This document shows positions 32,906 to 43,100 of a stretch of 64,000 bases of DNA, in pieces. The notes beneath the pieces were generated by a model. That model was given only the letters and a program-made list of their open reading frames with translations, was not told where the DNA came from and did no database searches. Position 1 is the stretch's first letter. Each line of letters begins with the position of its first letter. Position numbers and translations under genes: made by a program. This DNA comes from Smittia aterrima (Eukaryota > Arthropoda > Insecta > Diptera > Chironomidae): the NCBI GenBank assembly GCA_033063855.1, contig CP093829.1:6210243-6274242 (forward strand). Direction: 5' to 3'.

Positions 32906-34574
32906 ATGAGTTTATTTGCCAATTTTCTTCTTTATTTGTTGCTTCCGATTGCAGTTTATTGTTGGTGGCAGCTAAAGAAACTTTCGACTTACTGGAAAGA
33001 TCGAAACGTGCCAGGACCTACTCCATCATGGGGACTATTAAGTGGAAATATGTCTGGCGTAGGATCCAAGGTCAGCTTACCTGAGAAACTAGACGAAATC
33101 TACAACGAATACAAAGGCAAAACTCCAGCTGTTGGAGTTTTTGCTTCTGTTATGCCAGTGTTACTCGTAACCGATCCTGAACTCGCGAGAACGATTTTGG
33201 TGAGAGATTTCTCAAAGTTCCACGACCACGGCTTTTACTACAACGAAGTTGATGATCCGCTCTCCGCGAATCTGCTCAATTTTGAAGGCGCGAAATGGAG
33301 ATTGTTCAGAAATAAATTGTCACCTGCTTTTAACGCTGGGAAGATAAAAATGATGTACTCAACGCTAGAGCAGATTGGCGATCGATTCGTAGATATCTTA
33401 GACAGACATGCACTGGATCAAACTTCCTTTGATGTTAACAATCTCAGCTCGCGATTCTCAAATGACGTTCTCGTTTCGACTGCTTTTGGAGTTGATATTG
33501 ATTCTCTTAATAATCCTCAATCCGAGATGTTTCGAACTATTCAAAAGTTAATGGATTATTTCCTTGTGAATAACCCTTCGTTCTTGTTCAAAATGGCATA
33601 CCAAGATCTCTCAAGAAAGCTTCATCTTCCTTTGATCCCACGACATTTCTCAAAGTTCTTCATGGACATTTTGAAGCAAACTGTCGGCTATCGTGAGGAA
33701 AACGATGTAAATCGAAATGATTTCCTTCAACTTCTGATTCAACTGAAGAACAAAGGATTCTTGGATGGAGAAACTGGCGAGAAAGAAGCTGAAAATTTGA
33801 CTTTCGATCAGATTGCTGCACAAGCTTTCATATTTTTCTTTGCTGGGTGAGATAACTTTGAGTTCTCATTAAAAAATCGTAAAATAATTTTTCTTCATTT
33901 TTAGATTTCAAAATTCAAGCATGTCAATGAATTTCGTCTTATTTCAACTCGCTATTCATAAAGATATCCAAGAAAAAGCCAGACATGAAGTGTTGGATAA
34001 GATCGCAAAGCATAATGGACGATTAAGCTACGAAGCTTTGATGGAAATGGAATATTTGGATAAAGTTCTCAATGGTTAGTAAAAAAAAAATACTTTGAAA
34101 TGAGAAAACTTTCAATTTTTTTTTGTAGAAACGATTCGTATTCACCCTCCAGTGTTTCTTCTAATTCGAAAGGCTTGCGAGGATTACGTGGTTCCAGGGA
34201 CGAACATGAAGATCGACAAGGGAACTCGAGTACTCGTGATGAGTTATCTTTTCCACAGAGATCCAGAAATTTATCCAGATCCATTGCGATTCGATCCGGA
34301 GAGGTTCACAAAAGAGAATATCTCCGCTCGTCATCCTTCAGCCTTCTTAGGATACGGCGATGGACCAAGAAATTGCATTGGAATGAGATTTGCTCAACTG
34401 CAATCAAGATTTGCCATCGCTTTGCTGTTAAGGAATTTCAAACTTTCCTTAGACAAAAAGACTCAACTTCCACTGAAGTTCAAGAAAGATTATCCAGGAT
34501 GGTCAGTGATCGATGGCATTTGGTTGAATGTCGAACGAATCGTGAGCAACCATGGAGTCTCAACCTCACTGTAA
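32906..34574 (+). CDS. P450-8, CYP6-like cytochrome P450, third intron lost
   Basis: Exons are 32906-33846, 33905-34074 and 34129-34574, giving 518 residues. It starts three codons shorter than P450-9 (MSLFANF). WRLFR, AGFQNSSMSM in the I-helix (neither the acid nor the Thr of the usual AGFETS), ETIRIHPP, PERF and YGDGPRNCIG (Cys453), with Tyr where the haem signature usually has Phe. The intron that splits the Arg/Lys codon after CIG in the other genes is absent; the coding sequence runs straight through [10 protein letters not shown]. The C-terminal tail ends SNHGVSTSL. Tandem twin of P450-9. Confidence 0.94.
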
Positions 34575-34763
34575 TTGTATGTCTAATTAGAGAATAATGT
34601 TATACATTGATTGCTAAAAGCAATCTCAAATAGCAAGCTCTGAAGGCTTGCGCTTCGATTATTGAATAATAATTATTTAAGTGAGATCTCCAATTCCAAG
34701 AAATTGTTTTTATTTTCGTCAAACATTTGAACTCAAATTCGTTTGACAAACAACCGGTTAGTT

Positions 34764-34863
34764 CACGTGTGTGAAGTTGTTGTGATTTTCTCAGTCGATG
34801 TATGCGATGCTCTCTGGATTTTTTGATTCTAATTTATCTAAATGAGCAGAAATGTTCTCAGTC
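34764..34863 (+). promoter_or_regulatory. P450-9 promoter: CACGTG site and TCAGTC initiator
   Basis: A CACGTG at 34764-34769 (in P450-8 the matching place reads gtcgcgtgt, so the E-box is not shared) and TCAGTC at 34858-34863, 35 bp before the ATG. The E-box could bind bHLH factors, but as a single hexamer it is weak evidence. Confidence 0.4.
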
Positions 34864-34897
34864 TGCGTTGAACCGTTGAAGTTATCGTGCGTGTGCT

Positions 34898-36574
34898 ATG
34901 AGTTTATTAAACTTGTTTGCCAACTTTCTTCTTTATTTGCTGCTGCCGATTGCAGTTTATTGCTTTTGGCTACTACAGAAACGAACTTCTTACTGGAAAG
35001 ATCGAAATGTGCCAGGTCCAGCTCCATCATGGAGACTATTAAGTGGAAATATGTCTGGCGTTGGATCCAAGGTCAGCCTACCTGAGAAACTTGATGCAAT
35101 CTACAATGAATACAAAGGCAAAGCCCCAGCTGTTGGAATTTTTGCTTCTGTGATGCCTGTGTTACTAATCATTGATCAAGAACTCGCGAGAACGATTTTA
35201 GTGAGAGATTTCTCAAAGTTCCACGATCACGGTTTTTACTACAATGAAAAAGATGACCCGCTCTCCGCTCATCTCGTTAATTTTGAAGGCGCGAAATGGA
35301 GAATGTTCAGAAATAAGTTATCACCGGCATTCAGTTCTGGGAAAATTCAAATGATGTATTCATCAATTGAGCAGATTGGCGATAGATTTGTTGATATTTT
35401 GGATAAATATGCTCTCAATCAAACTTCGTTTGATGTTAATAATCTCAGCGCGAGGTTTACAAATGACGTTCTTGGATCAACAGCTTTTGGAATTGATATT
35501 GATTCTCTCAATAATCCTCAATCCGAGATGTTTCTAACAATGCAGAAGCTAATGAATTATTTCCTTGTTAACAACGTTTCATTGTTGTTCAAAATGGCAT
35601 ACCAAGATCTCTCAAGAAAGCTTCATCTTCCTTTGATCCCGCCGCATTTCTCAAAGTTCTTCATGGACATCATAAGACAAACTGTCAACTATCGCGACGA
35701 AAACAACGTTAATCGAAATGACTTTCTGCAACTTCTGATTCAATTGAAGAACAAAGGATTCTTGGATGGAGAAACCGGAGAGAAAGAAGCTGAAAACTTG
35801 ACGTTTGAAGAAATTGCAGCTCAAGCTTTTATTTTCTACTTTGCTGGGTAAGAAAATTTTGAGTTAAATTTGAAGACTCCTTTAACACTTTTCCTTAAAT
35901 TTTAGATTTTTAAACTCAAGCATGTCGATGAATTTTGTCTTATTCCAACTCGCAGTCCATCAAGATATTCAAGAAAAAGCACGTAGCGAAGTTATCGAGA
36001 AGATCGCAAAGCATAATGGACGACTAAGCTACGAAGCTTTGATGGAAATGGACTATCTGGATAAAGTTCTCAATGGTTAGCAAAAAAAAATCAAGACGAA
36101 ATCAGAAAACTTTAAATTCTCATTTTAGAAACGATTCGCATTCATCCTCCAGTGTTCATGCTTATTCGAAAGGCTTGCGAGGATTACGTGGTTCCAGGGA
36201 CGAACATGAAGATCGACAAAGGAACAAACGTGCTCGTCACAAATTATATTTTCCACAGAGACCCAGAAATTTATCCAGATCCATTGCGATTCGATCCAGA
36301 GAGATTTACAAAAGAGAACATCTCCGCTCGTCATCCTTCAGCCTTCTTAGGATACGGCGATGGACCTCGATGTTGCATCGGAATGAAGTTCGCTCAACTG
36401 CAATCACGATTTGCCATCGCTTTGCTGCTGAGAAATTTTAAACTTTCCCTAGACAAAAAGACTCAACTTCCACTGAAGTTCCAAAAAGATTATCCAGGAT
36501 GGTCAGTGATCGATGGCATTTGGTTAAATGTCGAAAGAATTGCGAGCAACTCAGGGGTCTCAACTTCGCTGTAA
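34898..36574 (+). CDS. P450-9, CYP6-like cytochrome P450, third intron lost
   Basis: Exons are 34898-35847, 35906-36075 and 36129-36574, giving 521 residues. WRMFR, I-helix FYFAGFLNSSMSM (acid and Thr both missing), ETIRIHPP, PERF and YGDGPRCCIG with haem Cys456 next to a second Cys455. Like P450-8 it lacks the third intron ([10 protein letters not shown] is continuous) and has the SNSGVSTSL tail, so the intron was lost in their common ancestor. Otherwise intact, with strong similarity along its length. Confidence 0.94.
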
Positions 36575-36821
36575 TTTGTCTGTCTAATTAGAGAATAGTT
36601 TTGTTCATTGATTGCCGAGAGCAATATTAATGTGATTATGTTTTATTATTAGCCCAGTCCAAATAAAACTTTAACAGTGAAATATTTTTTACTTCAATAA
36701 CCTGTTTTGTCCGATTGAATCTTTTTCTCTGTCTGTGTAGATTTGTTTTGATTTTTAGGAGAGATCAATGTGTTAACTAAGTTTTATTTGAGAGAAACTG
36801 ACGAATTGCACAAAAATCTTT

Positions 36822-36827
36822 TCAGTC
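36822..36827 (+). promoter_or_regulatory. TCAGTC initiator of P450-10
   Basis: TCAGTC inside ttttcagtcttatc, 44 bp before the ATG at 36871. No TATA element at the expected distance. Confidence 0.45.
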
Positions 36828-36870
36828 TTATCTAAACTTCGACCGATTGCGCGTGTTAAAACGTTGAAAG

Positions 36871-38584
36871 ATGAATTACGCAAATTTACTTTTGGATTTC
36901 GTTCTTTACTTCTTGTTTCCGACGGCGCTTCTTGGTTATTGGTGGCTGAAGAGAAGATTTTCTTATTGGAAAGTTCGAAATGTTCCTGGGCCTGAGCCGA
37001 CTTGGAAATATCTCGCTGGGAACATGTCAGGCGTCGGTACAACTGATCATTGGAACTCAAGGTTAAATCAAATCTACGCAGAATACAAAATGAGAACTCC
37101 GGCAGTGGGATTTTTCGCTTCGGTGTTTCCAAGTTTATTAATCACTGATCTGGAGTTGGCAAAAACTATTTTAGTGAGAGACTTCTCGAAGTTCCATGAT
37201 CACGGATTTTATTATAATGAGCGAGACGATCCAATTTCTGCTCATCTCTTCAACTTTGAAGGCGCCAAGTGGAGAGTCTTCAGAAATAAATTATCTCCAG
37301 CGTTCAGTGCTGGAAAGATTAAAATGATGTTCTCATCGATAGAACCGATTGGTGATCGATTTGTTGAAGTTTTGAATAACTTAGCAATCACCGGAAGTTC
37401 GTTTGAAGTCAAAAACTTAAGCTTAAGGTTTAATGTTGATGTTCTTGGATCGACTGCTTTCGGAATCGACTTTGATTGTTTGAATAATCCAGAAGACGAG
37501 CTTTTCAAGATTTCACAGAAGCTTCTTGACGCGTTTAACACGAACAACCTTTCGATGATTTTCAAGATTTCATTTCCTGACTTAGCGAGAAAACTTCGTT
37601 TCCCCATGATTCCGCCGGAAGTTTCTAAATTCTTCCTGGAAATTTTGAGGGAAACTGTCGACTTTCGCGAGAAGAATAGAGTCAACCGCAACGATTTCCT
37701 TGAACTTCTGATTCAACTGAAGAACAAAGGAATACTTGACGGTGAAACTGGAGAGAAGGAAACCGAGAAATTAACATTCAACGAGATTGCCGCTCAAGCT
37801 TTTGTTTTCTTCTTCGCTGGGTGAGAAGAATTCATTTTACTTTCACTTCACAAATATAACTTTAAATTTTAGGTTCGAGAACTTGAGCGTTGGCATGAAG
37901 TTCGCTTTGTATGAGCTCGCATTGAATAACGATATTCAAGAGAAAGCGCGACGAGAAGTCCTAGAAAAGATTGCGAAGAATCGTGGAAGACTGAATTACG
38001 AAGCTCTAATGGAAATGGAATATTTGAATCAAGTTTTCAACGGCAAGTCTAAAAGATTTCGAAATTTAAGACGACAATAATTTAATTTCTCTTACAGAGG
38101 CAATGAGATTGTACCCTCCTGTGTTCGTTATACTGCGAAAGGCAACCGCCAATTATTCGATACCTGGAACAAACATGAAAATTGATAAAGGAACAGAAGT
38201 GATCATATCAAATTATGCTTTCCACATGGATCCAAAATACTTTCCTGATCCTGAGCGATTTGATCCAGAGAGATTCACAAGAGAAAATGTTGCAAGACGA
38301 CATCCATTTGCCTTTCTTCCTTATGGAGAAGGTCCAAGAATTTGCATTGGAATTAGGTGAGAATTGTTTCAGGATTTAATGTTTTTTCTATTTAGTTTAT
38401 TTTCCCAAACAGGTTTGCACAACTTCAATCAAGATTTGCTCTTGCTTTGATTTTAAAGAACTTCAAGATTTCCGTCAATAAGAAGACGAAAACTCCTCTT
38501 GAGTTCAGCAACGAATATCCAGGTTGGCGAGTGAAGGAGGGAATTTGGTTAAATGTTGAGCGAATAAATGTCACAACGATTTGA
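36871..38584 (+). CDS. P450-10, CYP6-like cytochrome P450 with AGFEN I-helix
   Basis: Exons are 36871-37820, 37873-38042, 38098-38356 and 38413-38584, giving 516 residues. WRVFR, AGFENLSVGM (Glu kept, Thr replaced by Asn), EAMRLYPP, PERF and [10 protein letters not shown] (Cys456), again with Tyr for the usual Phe. Intron 2 is GC-AG (donor GCAAGT). It ends WLNVERINVTTI. Last gene of the array; tRNA-Arg genes follow within 100 bp on the opposite strand. Confidence 0.94.
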
Positions 38585-38664
38585 AATCGTCCACTTTACG
38601 AAATAAGATTTACAGAATAAAATTATTTTCATCAAAAATAAGAATCGCGATAATAAAAAAAAAT

Positions 38665-38737
38665 CGTCCTTGAGGAGATTCGAACTCCCGACCTTCGGAT
38701 TCGGATTCCGAAGCGCTTTCCTCTGCGCCACAAGGAC
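38665..38737 (-). tRNA. tRNA-Arg (anticodon CCG)
   Basis: The 73-nt cloverleaf reads cleanly on the minus strand. The acceptor GTCCTTG pairs fully with CAAGGAC, and G is the discriminator. D stem GCGC/GCGC, anticodon stem TCGGA/TCCGA with loop ATCCGAA giving anticodon CCG, T arm GGGAG-TTCGAAT-CTCCT. No intron. Confidence 0.93.
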
Positions 38738-38875
38738 TCGTATTGAACTTTAACAAAATATGTCATACAAACAATTATATAGCGACTCATCGGAAATTTT
38801 AAAAGCTGAAACCATTGGCTAAAAATTTGAAGACTCAAAATATTTGAAAAAAAAAATGAGTTTCAGTAATTTGCT

Positions 38876-38948
38876 TACCATTAGCGGGGGTCGAACCCGC
38901 GACCTTCTGATTAGAAGTCAGACGTGCTTTCCACTGCACCATAATGGC
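38876..38948 (-). tRNA. tRNA-Arg (anticodon TCT)
   Basis: 73 nt on the minus strand. Acceptor GCCATTA pairs with TAATGGT (one G-U), discriminator A. D stem GTGC/GCAC, anticodon stem TCTGA/TCAGA with loop CTTCTAA giving TCT, T arm GCGGG-TTCGACC-CCCGC. It decodes AGA and lies 139 bp from the CCG gene. Confidence 0.95.
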
Positions 38949-40163
38949 AAATACTGACATTTAATTAATTCTTGCAACGAGTTAATTATTATTTTAGAAC
39001 ATTCATTTGTTTTTATTTTAATTATTATTTGGTTGTTGTTTACATTGAACATAAATCTAGTCGCAGGTCATTGACATCTGCTTTCCACACACGTGTTTCT
39101 CGTAAAATTTCGACCTCCCAAACAATGATCCTTGATCGACTTTGTAAAAATACTCAGATATTGTCATGGAAAAAAATATTTGACGAAAAGTATCTGCGAT
39201 CCCGAGAGTTTACCAAAACATAAAGATAGATTAGTATCGAAGTCTAAGAAATATTTTTATTGAGCTCTGTTGCGCAAAATCTAATAAATTCTAAAGTAGC
39301 AGCGATTGCTTAGTTTTAGCTGAAAGTAATATTATGTTAAGTCATTAGATTGTGAGCTTTCACTTGAAAATATTCGAATCGAAATGGAAATACTGAAATT
39401 CAATACAAACTTCTCGCCGGAATGTGTTTGAGATTTGTTGAGACTTCAAAGCACGGCAAATGTTGAGTTGTTGGACGTTTTGAATAACAAAAATAACTAG
39501 TTTTTCTGACTAAGTGAGCTTCAAAGCATTCGACACAATTTTCGATGACGATTCAGTAAAAAATCTCTAAGATTTTAAATTACAAAGCATTTTTTTTTTC
39601 ATTTAAAGCCTTTCTTTGTCGTCCTTTTGTAAAAATCTACTTGGCTAATCTATCAATAACAGTTCCTGCGAGTCAAAGGATAATTAAACCAAAGTTGAAT
39701 ATGAAACATAGTCGACTTTCATTTAATTATCCTGTTACAATCAAAAGTTGCTAACCTTTTGAGCTTTGCTTATCTCGACGACATTCTCAGAGATTATGTG
39801 AAGTTCCAATAAATATTTTTTATCACATTTAATTATTTCATGTGTTGTTGATTTCAGTGCCATTTTGAACGGTTCTGACGCTGACTTTTTGTCAACTCCG
39901 TTGAACGGAGCAAAAAAATGTTTCGATGCTTAAAACTCTAGACATCAGCACAACTACAAACGGGGGAATGGCTCATAGAGTTGAGTGACAAATACTCAAA
40001 CTTCTTTATCTTTCAAAGTCAAAAAAAAAATCTTTTAGGATCAAACAAAATTTTCAAATTAGTTTTTTCTAGTAAAAAACCTTAAAATTCCCGTTTTGAT
40101 GTAGTCAAATACGATGAGCATTAGGTCCCACGGCCCTCGAGCAAGGGTCGCAAGAAATTCTTT
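38949..40163. other. Intergenic, nothing coding recognised
   Basis: AT-rich sequence between the tRNA pair and the 3' end of ABHD2. There are short frames without family resemblance. A pair of near-inverse stretches, caaaggataattaaa (about 39675) and tttaattatcctgtt (about 39721), could form a hairpin. No annotation justified. Confidence 0.4.
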
Positions 40164-43100
40164 CTACATGACAAGCTTCGCTGGCTTCTTCAACGCAACT
40201 TCGCTGTTAGCGAAGGCAAGTCCTCCTAAGAGAGACACAAGAATGCGATCGAGCCATGTGAGAGGATTTGGGTTGATTAGTCCACCTTCGTAGAATCCAA
40301 GATGACCACCATGATGACATTCAATGTACATAGCTTTTGGATGCGATTCTGTTACAAAAAAAAAAAGGAAATTTAAAGAATCAAGTAGAAGATTAACAAA
40401 ATATCTTTCTTACGAGTAAAATCGCGAACCGGTTGTAACAAAACTTCAGGCACTAGTGGGTCGTCTAAAGCGTTGATGAAAACGATCGGTTTATCGATAT
40501 TCGGCAGATAATTGATGCACGAGCTCCACTTGTACATATCATAAGTCGAAGGGAAATTATGAATTTTTCGTGTGTAGGCATCATCAAGTTCTGGCAGTGT
40601 TGCTGCTCCTGCGATATCACGTTCGATGAGACCGAACTTGCGCTTGACTTCATCAGAAAGTAACACTTTCTTGTGCTTCATGATGATGCTCTTGACGTTC
40701 TCAGTAAGTACGTACAAGTAAAATCTCTGGAAATTCTGCCATTTCAACAGGAACTGTGTGGCTCTGTAAAGTAATTACAAGAATTAAACTTAGTCGAGAA
40801 TAAATAACTGAAATCTTACTTTGTGGCATCGTAGCCTTGGCATATGGAGATTCCTCCAATGATGTTTGATGGCTTCGGAACATTCTTCTCACCCAAATAC
40901 TTCGTAATCAAATTTCCACCTAAGCTGAAACCTACAGCGATGATGTGTGTGCTTGAATATTTCTTAACTAGACTCGTGACCATCGCAGAGTAATCGTCTG
41001 TGTGTCCTGTTAATTAAAGAAGAAATTAAATTAAAAATCCAACTTCTCTGAGTCTAAGAACGTTGAGTCAATGTATTAAATGGGAATAAACAAAATTTGA
41101 AACCTCAGAATTGCGTTTCTCCAGTGAACCAAGAAAAAACATTTAATCAATATAAAGTACAGAAATCGCTTACAGCGAATCATTGCATAACTTTTGATTG
41201 AATTACTCAACAGTTCTTTACATTTTCGGATTGAATTATTTGTTTTGTGTTTTGACAACACGCGCGTATTGAATTGAATTTCAGAATTGTGTTGACTACA
41301 CGCGTTTTTGAGCTTTGCGATCTTCCGAAAATGATTTGTAATTAAGTTTGGCAACGTTGCGTGAACAACATGTGCCGGTTGATACTTTTATTCTGCTTAC
41401 TCAAATGATAATTAAAGCAAACACAAGTGCACAGAATGTGACATGACTCACCGTATGTAAAAATTCTCGGTGATGTGACTTGAATTGTATCAATCACTCC
41501 AATGTGGTTGAGAACCGCAATTCTGTAGCCGTGAATTTGAGCATAATGAACAAAAGTTCTGATGTAAACACTCTCTGATGAGTTTCCGACACCGGGACAG
41601 ACTGCAACTGTGATTTCGTCGTCATGAGTTTGATTTAATGGCTGATAAAGGTCGTAGGTCAAAGTTGATCCATCATGAAGGGAAATGTAAACACGCTCTC
41701 CAAGTGGCCACGGGCACTTCACCCGCCCAATCAACGATTGAAGCATCGTTTGAACATGACCAGAGAAACCCCAAAGTCGTGTCGGGATGTAACTGAAATG
41801 AGAAGAGAGGAAGGAAACATTAGAAACTTTGTCATTCGATTTCGGTTGGCAACAGTTCAATCAAAATGAAATTTCGTTATCAATGAAATCGATTTGATTT
41901 CACGACAAGAAATCGATTGCGAGAACATCTGATAGTTGCCATGACGCGTTGAACATGAAAATGATTTTGTTTTTCTCATCAGACGCTTACTGCGACTAAT
42001 TAAATTCAAGCTCTAAAGAGTAATTCAATCAACCTCGCCATCGAATTATCTTGTTTATTATCAGCTCTTGAAACTTTCCCGCTTCCATTAGGAATCATTC
42101 AATTTCACGCATAAGCTGGTCGACTAATTGAATGATGTGTTTAGTGGCAAACCGCAAACAAAGTTTATGTGAGGTGATTAATTAAACGGAAATTTATTAT
42201 TTCTAGACAAAAAAACGATTAAACTTGCCGAGAAATTTTCCAGAATTATTAAAACTTTAGAAATTACGTAGACTCGAATATCCATTTTATCGATTTCCAT
42301 TTTTTTGTAACAAAAGCTTTTGCACTACAGCAAACGAGAGGATCTGTCAGACACGTTTTCTGTTTTCTATTATGCATTTCAGTCCCGATAGAGACAGAGA
42401 AGACTTCAGCAAATAAAAGACTTCTCTTCAGAGAGCTTTTGAAGAATCAGAATAAAGCGAAAATTTCAAGATCAGCGTCGCCCGTGGAGAGAAACGTGAG
42501 ATTTTTTCAAACCATTTAAATCATTAAACAAAGAATCGCTTCAGTGTAGGTCACGAACACAATCCGTGCAGATTCATTCATCTGCTCGACTGTCTCGCGG
42601 CGCTTGCCAACTCCAACCTCACGAACATATTTTAAGAGTTTCGTTGAACTTTTGTTTTGGTTTTTAGTGGCGAGTGTTTTCGAAGCGGGGAAAATTAAAT
42701 AAATATTTGTGTGCCCTGAATGAAATAAAAACGTGAAACAGACACGAAATAGATTGAATTGAATTTTTATGAATCAAAGTCCGAAACACTCACGTGAGAG
42801 TTGAATTTTTCCCCGAGAAAATTATTCGGCTTTAATTTGAATCAGCCCAAAACTCGTAAAAAGTTTTCCACGCGACAAGTTCGATTCTGATTATTGAAAC
42901 AAATTGCTGAATGAAAATCTGAATCGAGTCCAAAAAATCGAAAATCAATAAACAAGAGACTACAAATTCAAGAAAGATTTGTTGGTAAACTTCCATAAGA
43001 CAACATCAGACACGCGCTCATCAATCATTTATCTGACAGCTGAAACACTTCGATCGTGAGAGCATTATCACATTAGTTAAGCCGCTTAACTTAAACGACA

